NCBI RefSeq assembly: GCF_037126465.1
Contig: NC_088209.1
Span: 10,362,052-10,426,051 of the forward strand
Direction: 5' to 3'
Source of the DNA: Ornithodoros turicata
Lineage: Eukaryota > Arthropoda > Arachnida > Ixodida > Argasidae
Length of the DNA: 64,000 nt
Shown: positions 1-12,200 of the stretch, piece after piece
Numbering within the stretch: position 1 is the stretch's first letter
Layout: each line of letters starts with the position of its first letter
Made by a program: the position numbers and the translations under genes
The notes under the pieces: generated by a model
What the model was told of the DNA's origin: nothing
Seen by the model: the letters and a program-made list of their open reading frames with translations, nothing else
Databases searched by the model: none

Positions 1-179
1 ACTTTCTGTGTTGGATTCATAAAACAAAGTAAGATTTGTAGCGTCTGTTAGAATGAAAATTGTAGTGTTCGATTAGATTAAGTCATGAGGATGATTTTGT
101 GACAGTTAAAATGACAGATTCTTCTCCTCTGTTGGTTACGTGGCGCCGGTTAGAGTGCTCCTCTGTTCTTCAGCGTTAA

Positions 180-1180
180 GCCTGTGCTAGTCACAGTATT
201 AAATTTGTAATGTTTCTCGTTTTGATAGACTGTTTCACTATTATTTTCCTGGCCGTATCTGTTGTTTACGTGCTCGATGATGCGCAGGTTTGGCTCTCTA
301 TTAATGCTATCTGTCGATCGTGTTGTTTCTCGTCATCCTTACGTCTCTGCTATTCACTTAATAAGAAATTGAATAATTACGCTTGACTGATTATGAAATT
401 GATAATTACGCATGTAGGAACAATCAACTTAGATTCCCTATTGTGCTTGAAATTACTTACAAGACTTACCAAGAAACATGAGAATCAGGAAATTATTATT
501 GTTGCAATAATAGCGATCGCGACTCAGACTTGTTATATTAAAACTTGTAATTTTGATTGTAATCGTATTGATTAAGAATATCTTCTTTAACTAAGTGTAG
601 TGTTATAGATTTTATTTCCTCTTTATTCGTGTCGTTCGTGTCCCATGGTCTTTCAGGGTCCCTGCTGTTCACAATTAATTACATACATCTCTCGGCACTT
701 GTAATTAAAATTCCGCTATTGCAGTTATGGTGGCCACGTCTCAGACTTTTTATAATAAAACTTGAAATTTTGATTGTTATCATATTGATTAACAATGTCT
801 TTTCGATTAAAAGTCACGTCCGTTTCTCGTTTTGATAGAGCAATGTTTAGCTATTATTTCCCTTCATGTTGGAGGATACGTCGGTTTGGTTCTATATTAG
901 TGCTAGCTATTCATTGTGTTGTGTTGATTCGAACTGTTTCCTTATGTCTGCACTATTCACTTCATAAAGAACTGGTTAGTTAAATTTGTATAATGTTGCA
1001 ATATTAAACATAGCTTCCCTATTGTGCTCGAAATTACTTACATCTATCAGAACTTGTAATTAAAAATCCGCTGTTGCAGTGATGGTGCTCACGTCTCAGA
1101 CATTTTATAGCAAAACTTGTAATTTTGATTGTAATCGCTTTGATTAAAAATATATTCTTTGATGAAATATGCTACTCCGT
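180..1180. repeat. diverged AT-rich tandem repeat
   Basis: An A/T-rich stretch in which the same phrases recur. TTTCTCGTTTTGATAGA occurs near 207 and 822. ATTGTGCTCGAAATTACTTA occurs near 1019, with a variant near 440. A block containing CTCAGACTT...AAAACTTG...TTTTGATTGTAATC occurs three times (about 515-575, 735-795, 1095-1150). The spacing is irregular, so this is an old, partly deleted tandem array. The short reading frames inside it are chance. Confidence 0.7.
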
Positions 1181-1289
1181 TTTAATTCTGATTCATTGAA
1201 AACTTGTGTGCATGATTAGCATTAATACCCAAATATTGTGTTTGATGTGTGATACCTCTTCAATGCTATTGCATCATACTTGTAATAAG

Positions 1290-1840
1290 CAGTTTACTAC
1301 ATGTAGTTAAACTACTAGTTAAATTACCTTGTAGTTAAAAGTAGTTGTCAACTATTTGCAGAAATGTAGTGGCAGCTACTAGTTAAACTACTATTTTAAG
1401 TAGTTAGCTACAGTAGTTAGGTTACTGAAGGCGCCAACTAGTTCCCATTTTGCCACAAGCTTTACGGCACGATTGTGCTTCCGACTTTTGCCTTGAGCTA
1501 CTTGTTTGATGAGAACGGAGGTGCAGAGCTATTGTGTCGTGCATGCGTACTAAATCTTCACTTTTAATGCTTGTCCAGTGAAGCCTCATTTGCTGTGAAA
1601 TAATTCCGCAACTTAGTTTATCGCGTAAGCACAGAAAGGATCCCGCCACAAGCTTTGTATTTGACGATCATAGCAATGGCTTGAGCAAAAGTTTATTATT
1701 GCTTGTGATTCATATTTAAGTGACCAAGAACACTACAAGGGATTGGTGTTGGTGGACAACGTTAAGTAGTTATAGATGAAGTTGAACTACCAGTTAAACT
1801 ACTCAATCACAAAGTGGTTAGTAGTTAGGGGCCGTCACTG
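1290..1840. mobile_element. hAT-like non-autonomous element, 8-bp TSD
   Basis: The element is bounded by a perfect 8-bp direct repeat, GTAATAAG, at 1282-1289 and 1841-1848. It starts CAGTTTACTAC and its other end, read inward on the minus strand, starts CAGTGACGG. Both ends are crowded with short TAGTTA/TAACTA motifs in both orientations (about 1293-1425 and 1760-1830), as expected for subterminal transposase-binding repeats. There is no transposase. The 8-bp duplication and CA-start termini fit the hAT superfamily; that assignment is inference. Confidence 0.75.
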
Positions 1841-1848
1841 GTAATAAG

Positions 1849-2990
1849 TAAGTATAATTTTTGTTACTTGGATTGTATTGTGTTTCTTCTGCTTCAGGTT
1901 TTTTGGCTGGGCTTTTCTCCCCACATACAGTCACAGCATAATTCCCAGCATTACTGGCATTTTCACTTGTACTTTTTGGTATGGCTATCCTTTGCATGTC
2001 CATACTTGCATGTAAACAGCCCACCGCACACGTGTTGTAGCGAAAAAAAATTGCCCAGGCCCAGGTGGAAAAACCGCGAAAGAAGTCGGCCTCGGCTGAA
2101 AAATGCGCAACGAGAAGCGTACGCGCAGCCCTCCGCCCGCCGGTAAGCGACCCAGCAGGCCTCCGCCGGAGCGCCATCCACCGCGCGCGGGAAAAAAGTC
2201 GCGAGTGAAGTCGACCCAAGTCAATAAACGTTCCTGTAACTCTCATCGCCTGGATTTCTCATAACTTGTATACAGCTCACCCTTTATTATAATGCTCTCG
2301 TGGGCACTATGTTATTTCAAGTTCGTTGATAATTGTCATTGATCATTTGTCTTTTTTCACCTGATTTGGTTTCTATAGCGTCCAAAGAACAAAAAAAAAA
2401 CACAATACGAGGTTACTATATCTTTGCTATACAATATGACATTAAAAGTCATAGAAATAGTACATCACGACTCAGTAGTTGTGAAAAAGGTAAAAATGTT
2501 TGGAGCTATAATTCGGTTTGCAGCTTGCACAGAAACGGCAAAATTTACAAGATGCTCATTTTGAGCTAAAAGTTGTCGAAAACAGTGCAGCGTACGTGGA
2601 AGCCCTTCCAGAAGATGAGCATCCACAGTGTGTCCATTGTGTGGATATGTCAGAAGCTTTACTTAGCCTAGGATGTGCAATTACCTTTTTCAGCGGCCAT
2701 TCTGTCATAATGATCTAAGGCATAACATACTCCTCCGTAGCACTTTCCGTAGTCAGCTCTATCAAAATTCTGAAAAGAAGCCGTGCGATAACAACGTTAG
2801 CTTGATCAATACAGTTACACAAGTACGTTACTTATTTGAGAATATCAATGACAAAATGCGAAGGTCACACACTTGACACTACGGCAGAAAAAAAAAAGGG
2901 TTTTCTTTTTTTTAAATGCAGTGGTGATTTAACGGTAAATGCGGGAGAAACGCGTTAGCATTAAGCGCTTTTTCCTGTCCATACTAAACT
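1849..2990. other. no gene recognised
   Basis: Mixed-composition DNA. A GC-richer patch at about 2040-2200 contains many short open frames on both strands that overlap each other and show no family motif. The remainder is A/T-rich. I see no supported gene here. Confidence 0.5.
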
Positions 2991-2994
2991 TCTG

Positions 2995-3200
2995 GGGACC
3001 CACTTGCGGTCTAAACCCAGCTTCCGGTGTCTACTTTCCGGGAATACTTGTCTTCCGGTCTGCACTTCCGGTCCAAATCGACTTCTCGTTCTCCACTTCC
3101 GGTCTAACCTGACTTTCTGTTATCAACCTGCGGTCTATACTTCACTTCGAGTTCGACACTTTCAATTACTATACGTCAATTTAATGAACCTTTAATTAGC
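2995..3200. repeat. degenerate CTTCCGGTCT minisatellite
   Basis: Variants of the phrase CTTCCGGTCT follow each other roughly every 15-30 bases (for example CTTGCGGTCT, CTTCCGGTGT, CTTCCGGTCT and CTGCGGTCT), then decay into A/T-rich sequence. The core carries CCGGAA/TTCCGG, so it would also look like a cluster of ETS-type sites, but a decayed minisatellite is the simpler reading. Confidence 0.65.
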
Positions 3201-4040
3201 CTCAAGTACTTTCAATAGACCCTTTTCAAAAGTGGCCACCTTCTAGCAGACGACATTCGGTCATATCTTGGGCACGCCGTACATGTGGTGCCGTGTGTAG
3301 TAAGCGAGCACGCAATGGCGAACGAGAAATCAGTGGTCGAGAGACTTGACGAACATACCAAATGGGTTTTCCCAAAGACGTGTGGACCCTTTTTGTGAAC
3401 ATATGAGTTCATCTGGCACGTCTGGCCGCGCTAGCGTGAACAATATGCGTGTCATATACGGATTCAACTTCCATCCACGTTGCTTTGTCGACTTTCAGAT
3501 ACGGTACACCACATTTTTACATGCTGTATTGTTTTTCTTACGCACATTTCAAGACCAGTCGTGTATTTTGAATGTGGGACCTTACTGTGTTGCACGCTTT
3601 CTCCGATGCTTCCTACTATATCCTACTATATGTGCTATGCATTCGCCTGCGACGTATTTATAGTTCGCCCATTTAGAATGCCAACAGAACGCTTCTGACG
3701 ATAGTTATTTGGAAAGCCATGTATCATGTGAACTTTAGCCGCCAAACAGTTTGTGCACACGCCTTGTTCCCTTCGGCGTCTCTCATGCCACGCTGGCTGC
3801 AGAAGGGTACGCAACAGCAGACTGACATTACAAATGAAGATGGACGAACAACTCATGAAAAGATCGATGCTTCGATGAGAAAGCAGACCAAGTCCCTGGC
3901 GGCGGACGACAAAAGTCGCGCGGTTCAAACAGAGCCGGACTGTCCGCGCGCGGGCAACGCTTCCATCCTTGCCCAAAGTATGGCGGACGCGCGCTGCCAG
4001 AGCGTAGTTGGCTCGCCGTAAACTAGATGGCGCCGACTTA
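3201..4040. other. no gene recognised
   Basis: Several overlapping frames of about 100 codons lie on both strands. None shows a family motif, a signal peptide or splice-bounded structure. Confidence 0.45.
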
Positions 4041-4290
4041 TGAAAACCCTCTATTACCCTGTAATTACTCTTTTGTTACTGAAAGTAACCGCAGCTCACC
4101 TGAGGTAATCTCACTAATTTCATTTAATTCCTTTCAAATACGTTTGCTTAATTTAATTACCCTTAATTCCCCTTTAATTGACGTTAATTACCTTTAATGC
4201 CATTAATTACATTCAATTACTATTACATCGTACTCTTAATTACCTTCGACTACTTCAATTTCAAATCATTTACCTCCACTTACATTTACC
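4040..4290. repeat. TTAATTAC-rich degenerate repeat
   Basis: Short phrases of the TTTAATTAC/TAATTACCTTTAAT type recur along the stretch with irregular spacing, mixed with GTTACT-type motifs at 4050-4095. It resembles the motif-dense end of a DNA transposon, but no opposite end or target duplication was found. Confidence 0.5.
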
Positions 4291-4359
4291 CTCTTATGTC
4301 CCCTTTGCATGTCCACTTATACCTCTGCCTCAGTGGGACTTCACCATCCCATATATGGA

Positions 4360-4374
4360 CACACACACACACAC
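4360..4374. repeat. AC microsatellite
   Basis: A short uninterrupted (AC)n run followed by ATACATAC. Confidence 0.9.
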
Positions 4375-5879
4375 ATACATACAGCTTTTTCCAGTTTGAC
4401 ACTCCTAATGTTAACGCATTCAAAGTTTGTCATGAGCGGTGAGTTAGTAAAATGAAAACTTGATTTTGTTATCAAGAGTTCGCCCAAAGTAACGTGTGAG
4501 CACTGCACAGCAGTACCGAGTAAGACGATATGTCAATCACCCGGAACACCAAATCTTTTGATGCACATCTGAACCCGCTTTCTCTGACAACACGTGTAAT
4601 ATACTCGAGAATGCCTCTGAGAACATCGGAATATGTAGCAAATCGGATGGACACTGCATGAACGGGATTCGATCGGCAAATTGAACTCATAACGATACTA
4701 GAATATTGGTTGTGCACAATGAAGTACAAATAAAGACGAACTGTTCGCCACGTAGCTGTAATGTAATAGTTTCCGTCTTAATAATATCGGTCGTCACACG
4801 GAAATATTAATAAATGGTGGAGGGTGACCATCTAAATCAGGGGCGCCGAACTCATTCGTGCCCGCGGGTCTGCGGGTGCCCATTGAGCCATGGAAGAAAT
4901 AAGCAGGCCGCATGCCACGGCCTTGGGCTTAGTCTGTTTCTCGTAAAAATGACACAACACGAAACTTGAAACGGTACAAAAATGCATATGTTTGTGTTAC
5001 CGAGGGGTGCTAATGATATTGTTTGGACGATGTGGCCTCGTGCATGTGCCAGAAATCATGGCAAAGGTCACTCCTGCACTAGATTTTGAGTCCTAGATTT
5101 GACTGTGTGAATTTCGGTGTGATTCCCAAAGCTTTCTTTCAAAGGATCAAATTCTTGTTGTAGTACTTCTGTGGAGGTTTTTGTGTTTGCTGTATGTCGT
5201 CAATGTGGTATCATACCTTGGAGGTGGTTCCCAGGGTGGGACCATGTTACCACACTCTACAACTTGGGAACTATAGGACGAAAAATCGTGATGCTCAATA
5301 TCCCATTCAATTCTCATAGAAAGAGGAGGGAGTACTGAGGGCCTGTTAATAAAGAGCTGTTTGAAGCGTGTGCTTTTAACATAAGTCAGTGCTGGGTATT
5401 GCGGACAACTCCTTACTCTTAGTGTATATGACACCCCGAGATAAAATCGTCTTCTATTTAAGGAGTATTCATGTGATTCCACATACGAACTGTGGACTGG
5501 AGAGGTTCGGAATGCACCGAGCACAAGCCTGGGCCCCTGGTGTTGGACAGGGTCGCTTTCAACACGGATTCACAGGAGGCAGCACACAATGTTGGACCCA
5601 TATTGGCTGGGCATTGGCGATACAAGTCCAATATATAAACCGCTTTGCCAGGGTTTCCCCGATATTGGTTGAAACTTTTGCCAAGTTTCAACCAGTATGG
5701 GGAAAATGTCTGCAATATGGGCCCCATATTGCCAAGTCTGAGCCAATAGGGGTCACATGTTGCCCGTGTGCACTCCATATTGACTGAAAATGCAGAGAAT
5801 GGGACGTACCCGAATTGGCACTTGTACCAACTGCCCAAATCGATACGGCAAGAGTGAACGTTGAAGCGTGTGAAATGCA

Positions 5880-7091
5880 CAACCCAAATGGAGGCGTGCT
5901 GTGGTGGTGTCTCTCTTGAAGCCTGGCAAATCCGCGCATGCTCTGGACGCCTTTCGCCCAGTCGCTCTTGCCAGTTGTGTCGGGAAGGTTACAAAGCGCA
6001 TGGTGTACGCCCGGCTGAACTGGTACTTCGAAACCACGCAATTCTACCCCGAGGTAATGGCCGGGTTCCGCCAAGGGTGATCAGCTATCGATAATGTGAT
6101 AGCCCTCGTCTCCTCTGTGCAACAAGCGAAGTCGGAGGGGCCTCTCAGTGCTGCCCTCTTTCTTCACGTCGCAAAAGCCTTCGACGGTGTTCTTCAGAGC
6201 GTCGTAGTAACATCGCTTCAGGAAGTCGAACTGAGTGGCTGCACGCTCTCATGGCTACGCGATTTTCTTTGGGACAGATCCTTATTTGTGCGTACGCGAG
6301 AGAGTGATTGCGACACGTTCCCTATGCATCGCGGCGTTCCACAGGGCAGTGTTCTAAGTCCCCCTTTTTTCAATGTCATCTTGGCGCACTTGCCGCTTGA
6401 ACTGCCTAACCATACCCACATCACCATATATGCGCGGATGATATTTGCATATAGACTTCTGCTGTGCGGCGGGATACCATACAACGCCGCCTACAATCTG
6501 CTCTAGACGCTACTGTGTCATATCTCGCTGATCGAGGACTATCGGTATCGCCAACCAAAACCGTGGCTATGGCATTCACGCGGCGCTCATTCTGCAGCTA
6601 TCCCCTCTTCTTGACAGGATCAAGACTGCCGTTTGTTGGCTTCATCATTAATCGGGGTCTAACATGGTCTCGACAGATTACTGCCCTCTGTGCCACCACA
6701 GGCTCTTACTTTCACGTGCTGCGCCGCTCTCTGTGGGCCCTCTTGGACTACTTCCTGCACCGACCTCCTCCAAGTACACATCTCTCTCATTATTTGCACT
6801 TTACGCTACTGCTTGCCTGTGTTGCACGGTATTTCCCCCTTCAAGGAACGGCAACTGCTTAATCTTCAAGCTCGTCGCCTGTGCACTTGCTTGGGAGTCC
6901 CAAAGGCCACGGAAACTTTATTTGCTATCGCCGAAGCGCGAGTTCCTTCCGTACTTATCATCCGGGACACGGCAACCCTCCAAACATACACACACTGTCT
7001 TGCACGGCACTCATGTCACCACCTTCGTGATATTACGCAGCATTGCCCTGCTTCTGCGTACGGCCTAGCTATTCTGCGCCAACAAGGGTAA
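5880..7091 (+). pseudogene. LINE reverse transcriptase, frameshifted
   Basis: This would copy the element RNA into DNA at a nicked target. The frame opens within the fingers region (LLKPGK, then DAFRPVALASCVGK and YPEVMAGFRQG), is stopped just after that motif near 6080, and resumes at 6096 with the palm. HRGVPQGSVLSP is visible at about 6328-6365. The catalytic YADD box at about 6427-6445 is split: one frame reads YARM while the +1 frame reads ADDIC followed by a stop. The thumb then continues in another frame (RRLQSALDATVSYLADRGLS, from 6484). With at least three lesions it cannot be active. Family assignment rests on motif order. Confidence 0.8.
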
Positions 7092-7109
7092 ATCCCACCA
7101 TCGCATACC

Positions 7110-7883
7110 TTGGTCTCCTATACGAAGCCGCTGTGGACGTTAAGTCTGCCCCCCGTGCACACATCCGTTCCTGGTCTTCTGAAGAAGAGTTATGTCCCAG
7201 CTGTTGTGGCATGCGAACTAACGCTGCAACATCTCCACTCCGTGCACTCAAACCGAATGGGGATTTTCACTGACGGCTCGGTGGCGTCCGATGGATCATC
7301 ATCTGCATTTTACGTTCTGGAGGACGCATACCAGCGCGGTTTCAAGCTGCTGCTGGCGCTGTCATCAACCGAAGCAGAAGCCTTTGCTATCTTATCTGCT
7401 ATGCGGTACATCTCTTCGATGACACCAAGAGCATGTACTATACTTTCGGATAATAAGTCAGCTTTGGAGGCCCTGGCGTCGTATTCGTCCAAAGTTATCC
7501 ACGACATCTACACGGAGATCCTTTTCCTGCACGCCACACTTTCGTCTCTAGGTCACAGTGCGTGGTTCCAGTGGATTCCGGGCCACGTTGGTATCTCGGG
7601 GAATGCCCTTGCCGATTGTGCGGCCAGGGCTGCTCGTGCAACTGGGTCTGTGACTTCTGTCCTGCCTACGCAGTCTGCCTGCCGGCTAGCCATTCACCGC
7701 TACTGCAGAAATAGCTCTCAGACCTTTTTCCAAGACGCACTGTCATGTCAAAGGACACATCCCGCACTTGCTGCTCCACTGCGCCCGTTACCGCCAACAT
7801 CGTCTTATCCTATACGGTCGCGCATCGCTCGTCTGAGGATTCCGGACTTTTCCCTAGCTACGCTGCTACGCCCCACACAATAG
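7110..7883 (+). pseudogene. LINE RNase H domain
   Basis: RNase H domain of the retrotransposon, which would degrade RNA in RNA-DNA hybrids during insertion. Acidic residues appear in the expected order: Asp in IFTDGSVASDG (about 7262-7295), Glu in STEAEAFAI (about 7366), Asp in ILSDNKSAL (about 7440), and Asp in GNALADCAA (about 7603) after the WIPGHVGISGN motif. The domain is open over its whole length, better preserved than the upstream RT, but it is separated from the RT by frame changes and so would not be made as part of a polyprotein. After the domain the frame runs through arginine/proline-rich sequence to its stop. Confidence 0.8.
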
Positions 7884-7939
7884 TCAGGTGACAAAGGCAC
7901 TTCTTCAGTTTCTACGGATCAGTGGCCTTCTGGGAGAAC

Positions 7940-8150
7940 TGTGACCAATTTCGTGTTCGTTTTTCGTTTTGTTTGTTTGTTTTGCTTTCTGTGTTTTTTT
8001 TTCTTTTGTTTGCTTACCTTTTGTTTGTTCACGTTTCGTTTGTTTTCCCTTTGTTTTGTCTTCCTTTTCGTCGTTTTCTTTAATTTTTTTTCTTTTTATT
8101 TGTCTCTCTTCCTTTTTCCTTTCTTTCTCTTTTTTCTTTTCTTTGCTGGG
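7940..8150 (+). repeat. pyrimidine-rich LINE 3' tract
   Basis: About 210 bases are almost entirely T and C on the plus strand, broken by GTTTGT phrases. It lies just before the LINE 3' end. A shorter pyrimidine-rich tract occupies the same place in the second copy (about 63100-63185), so it belongs to the element's 3' UTR. The hydrophobic peptides it encodes are composition artefacts. Confidence 0.8.
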
Positions 8151-9248
8151 AGTAGCAAGCCGCCGTAGCGGTGGCTAACCTTACCCTCCTTTTTTATATA
8201 ATAAACATATTCCTCCCCCCAGCCACCCAGCCAAATACGTCATTACCTCCAACAACTTCCCACAGTTGATACACATTGTTCGAAACAGTAAACATATCTG
8301 GCAATCCCACTGCAGCATGCACTGCAACTCAACGAGTCAATTTTCCACTTCCTGCAAACGGCCGCCATCTTGCTTCGCGCTGCCAATCGGTCGACCCGAC
8401 TGAGAGCGTGGTCGTTTTAGCGATGTCTCGCGTCCTACAACTAATGCGCATGCGCGGCACTCGGATCGGACGTTTCATTCGGGCTAAAATGTCGCTGGTT
8501 TCTCGAATGACTACGGAAGCGGCAGGTCAAGTAAAAAACACAATGTTTGATAGGAAGGGATATCTCTTCTGTAATGTGAGGTGCTTCAAGTTAGTACAGG
8601 TAGTGTGAGTTGCTGCGGGGTATGTCCGTAACCGTCGCGAAAGTGCTTCGCTCCGTTGTACTCCAGGAGTAGGTTGGAAGTTGATGACAATACAAGGGAT
8701 GTGTTTGGGCAAGCTTTCGCTTGTTCCGTCTTACAGTTGGCAATATGATGTTTTTGGGACTGCAGAAGCCTTACAAGACAGCGCAGCACCTGTCCTTTGT
8801 TTTTAGGAGGCGGGCAGTGTTGGTTTTTTAACATGATGCAACGTGGACCATTTAAAAGATATACAGAAAAATAAAAATAAAAGCAACGTAAGTATTATTA
8901 CCGTTAGTAGTGCATATTATACCAGATAATGCTTTATAATTACCCAGATTCATCGTTGGCGCTATCAGAAAAAAAAATAAAAAATTCGCGCACTATGGGC
9001 AGCCAATATTTGTCCAATATTGGTGCGCTATCTGGGCAACAGTTTGCTATCACTAACCAACGCAAGGTAAGCTGTACAAGTGCAGCGCCCAATTGTAGCG
9101 CCACTACAGCCTATGCAGGTTGGGACGAATATTTTTTTTTTTTGTTTAGCTAACTATGTATTTATTTTTTGCTCGACGACCACGCGGGCCGCATAGCAAT
9201 CACAAGCGGGTCGCGTGCGGTCCACGGACCGTCACTACGGCGCCCCTG

Positions 9249-12200
9249 ATCTCGATGAATTGCGTTCGTAGGACGTTAGCTTAAGTCTGAAGAGTTGAAA
9301 GTGTAAGGATTTCTTTCCTCTGCAACAAAGACGAAAAAGAAGGTAAGAAAGAAAGGAAGACAAGATTTTTATCTGATTATGCCTCGTGTTACCTACGTAA
9401 ATCAGACACATTGCGAGTACTAGGCTCACACGCCCTGACCAACAACTATAACATTGCAGATAGTGTCTACGTACAAGGCAAGGCTCCTGGTCCCACTCCA
9501 TTTGGTAGCACGACACCGGGTCGTCGGGGTAGCACTTGCGGGAGCAGGTAAGCAGGGCTCCGTTTATCTGTAAAACACAAAAAAAAATGTATCACGAACA
9601 ATCCGGCATTGTATAATACTTGCACTCTGGACAAGATAGCACGTCGTCAGAATCGCAACCAATTTATGCCATGGCAGTTTTCCATATCTAATATTTTATC
9701 CCCGCTATATGTTGTTCCTGCATGTGGTGTAGGAGTGACAAAACACTTATTTTACAGCGACATCTGCTAAGTGCTCATTCCTGGGCTGAGCGGCCTATCT
9801 CACTGGCAGCCGCTTCCAAAAGCCATTATGTAAACAGCCCGGCTGTGTAGTTCCCGGGTATGAACGTTCGCTTAATCTTAAAATGCGCTATTTCATACCC
9901 GGCCGACAAACTACCCGTGAGAGTATGAACTATGCCGAGCGAGCCCCAACAGAAATTCGGGACACATGTAGAGAAATATTGAGCCTGCAATTGCGCAAAC
10001 AAAGCATAGCATATGCGACATGGATCGTGCGTAGATTTAGTCTTCGCAAACGAGAAACTCAAACCCGTGCACGCCCTATGAGCACGGAACCATTTCAGTG
10101 ACCATAAAGCCCACTTCATTATATTTTAATGCCGGAACCGTCAATAAGGATACTATACAGACTGTAAAATGCCTACGAGTACTTCCTAAAAATATTAACC
10201 AAGCGCTCATGCGCGGAAATGTAGCCAAAAGGAAAAGCAAATTAAGGTAATGTAGCCGCAGCTGTGGTGTGCGGAAAAAAGGAAAATTCCTTACTGCACC
10301 CTCACTTCATGTACGCTTGCGTAAGTACAGCACCGACCACTGCGTTCCTAGGGTGCCTCAATACTAGCTCCCTATGCACAGGAAGCTAGTATTCCGGCAT
10401 TCATTCGAACTGAAGTTTCCGGGAGGACCTCCATATTCCATGTTGCGAAATCGCCGATCTCGAAATTCACAGGGTATAAAATGAGGGGTTCAGAGGTGAG
10501 GCCCGGTGATGCCCAGACGGTACGGACGCATAACATGGATGAGCTCATCGGGGAAACCCTGCTCTTGTCACCCCTCCCACACACATACACACTGTGCGTT
10601 CGCTGTTGGTCACAAACACGCAGCGCTCCCCCTCCCTCCGGCAAAAGGAAAGCTCCGCGTCTATGCCTGGACGAGCCGTTTCTAATAAACGCATCGATCG
10701 CTGCTATTTTTGTATTTACCACGCTTCTCAACACAGAACCGTGATGGAAAGTAACTGGTCTGAGGTTGGACATACAGATGTCGAAAAATCCTGCCGCTTT
10801 TTGGCTTTTCCATGAACTGCCTTACTTGAACAGAACCATGCACCGTATTGCTCTCTGATCGGTAAGGTTAGGTCCTAGGATGCGGACGTATTGAATTTGC
10901 GAACTGGCGGCGCTCTGCTCCGTACTTCACTTTGATATTTCAATTTCCCTTTGTACACCCGAAGTAGACCGTTCCAACCATTGAGAGCTCAATTCAGCCT
11001 GGGAAAATTCAACAATTCTCGAATATTTGTGCTCAGTTGCGACTCCACCACAGCAGCGGTCACAAGAAAGAAGAAGCTCCTGGTGCTTCCGACTTGAGAC
11101 AGTCGGACAGATCATTCGCGCTGAACCAGTTTTCTCAAATAAAGCACACAAAAAAATGTGGACGCAAATCGCCGACACCGGAGAACGAGCTTTCCACCAA
11201 ATCATCCCGAAACCATGCACCTACAAGCGGCTTCGAGGCGAGCAAGCTTGCCAAGCAGCGTCTCTAGGTGCATGCGCACATCCCTAACCGTACGTACGAG
11301 GCCCAGCGGTCTCCTATCGAGAGAAACCGGTGATGGCGCCACAGAGCAGAGAATGGTAGCAAGCGACAAAACCACTATTCGTATTCGCACGGATCTGGAA
11401 CACTGCTCTAAGTTTATGGACTTTATTTATTGAAATCGTTTTTTTTTTTTTTTACTGTTGTTGTAGGGAATGACAAACAAACAAGGGAATGTTGGCATAG
11501 GTATTTGCAGCCGTGGGTGCCGTGAGAAGCGATTTTGTTGCATCTCCTATAGACTGCCATGTATTGGAAATCTGACAAACTTCAAATCACCTCAAGTTAA
11601 ATAAAGATCAGTGGTTCGTTTTAGGCCTTCAAAAATGTGTCATTCCCTTGTTGAACTTGGGAGGAACGCGCCTGTACTTGTTTCGTGCAGAAATGTAGCG
11701 TGGTTTGCGAGATCCCTGCGAATAAAACTTCCCCATAGACTTTCTTAAGAAGTGAGTTCGCCTAAATGGTGAAAACAGAATTTAGCACAGCAAGAATCTC
11801 GTTGTGCCGAAACTCTCCGATCAAAAAATGAATCAGAGCGAATCCTAACGGAACCATCATGTGAATAGGCCTATCAGACATTTCCACTAGACTAGTGTTT
11901 TGATGGTCTGATGGGACTATTATGCCCTGAGGGTCTAATGGCTCGGTGTGAGACTTACAATACGAAAAACTTGTTCTTAGTAGAAATCGATACTTTTTCT
12001 AACCTCTGCCACCGCATATTTTATTTCCTCTTAGAAAAGGCAACTGAGAAAGGCACAGATACGTATATTGGTTTCCATCCGAGCTTCGTTGAACGTGAGT
12101 GTCCTGTTTCCTGCCTCAGCCAAATGGGAGAGTGAGGCGTCTAAATTTATCTCGTTTACTCACACAAGTTATATTGAAGTGAGGAATTGCTCGGGCTATT

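Larger units (their letters stand above)
5875..8215 (+). mobile_element. 5'-truncated non-LTR retrotransposon
   Basis: On the plus strand, reverse-transcriptase sequence is followed by an RNase H domain, then a long pyrimidine-rich 3' region (about 7940-8150) and a 3' end near TATATAATAAACAT (about 8200). The N-terminal part (ORF1, endonuclease) is missing, as expected for 5' truncation during target-primed reverse transcription. RT plus RNase H in one reading unit fits the I-like group of LINEs. A related but more damaged 3' end lies at about 62383-63250, sharing an AGCAAGCC tail motif and a TTCCTGGTCTTCTGAAGAA motif upstream of RNase H. Confidence 0.8.
4838..9248. mobile_element. old hAT insertion hosting a LINE
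   Basis: The left end begins CAGGGGCGCCGAACTC and the right end finishes GGCGCCCCTG, an inverted terminus of at least 10 bases. It is flanked by ATCTAAAT (4830-4837) and ATCTCGAT (9249-9256), an 8-bp target duplication with two mismatches. CAGGGG(C)GCC termini and 8-bp duplications are known features of hAT elements. The interior has no hAT transposase and most of it is a later retrotransposon insertion (about 5875-8215). The decayed duplication and nested insertion indicate an old event. Confidence 0.6.

Noticed and set aside
2995..3200. Cluster of ETS-type sites as a regulatory region
   Set aside because: The spacing and decay of the phrase fit a degenerate minisatellite better; no adjoining gene.
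3201..4021. Overlapping frames of about 100 codons on both strands
   Set aside because: No motifs, no conserved features, mutually overlapping.
7941..8178. Hydrophobic Phe/Leu/Cys-rich proteins
   Set aside because: Artefact of the pyrimidine-rich LINE 3' tract.
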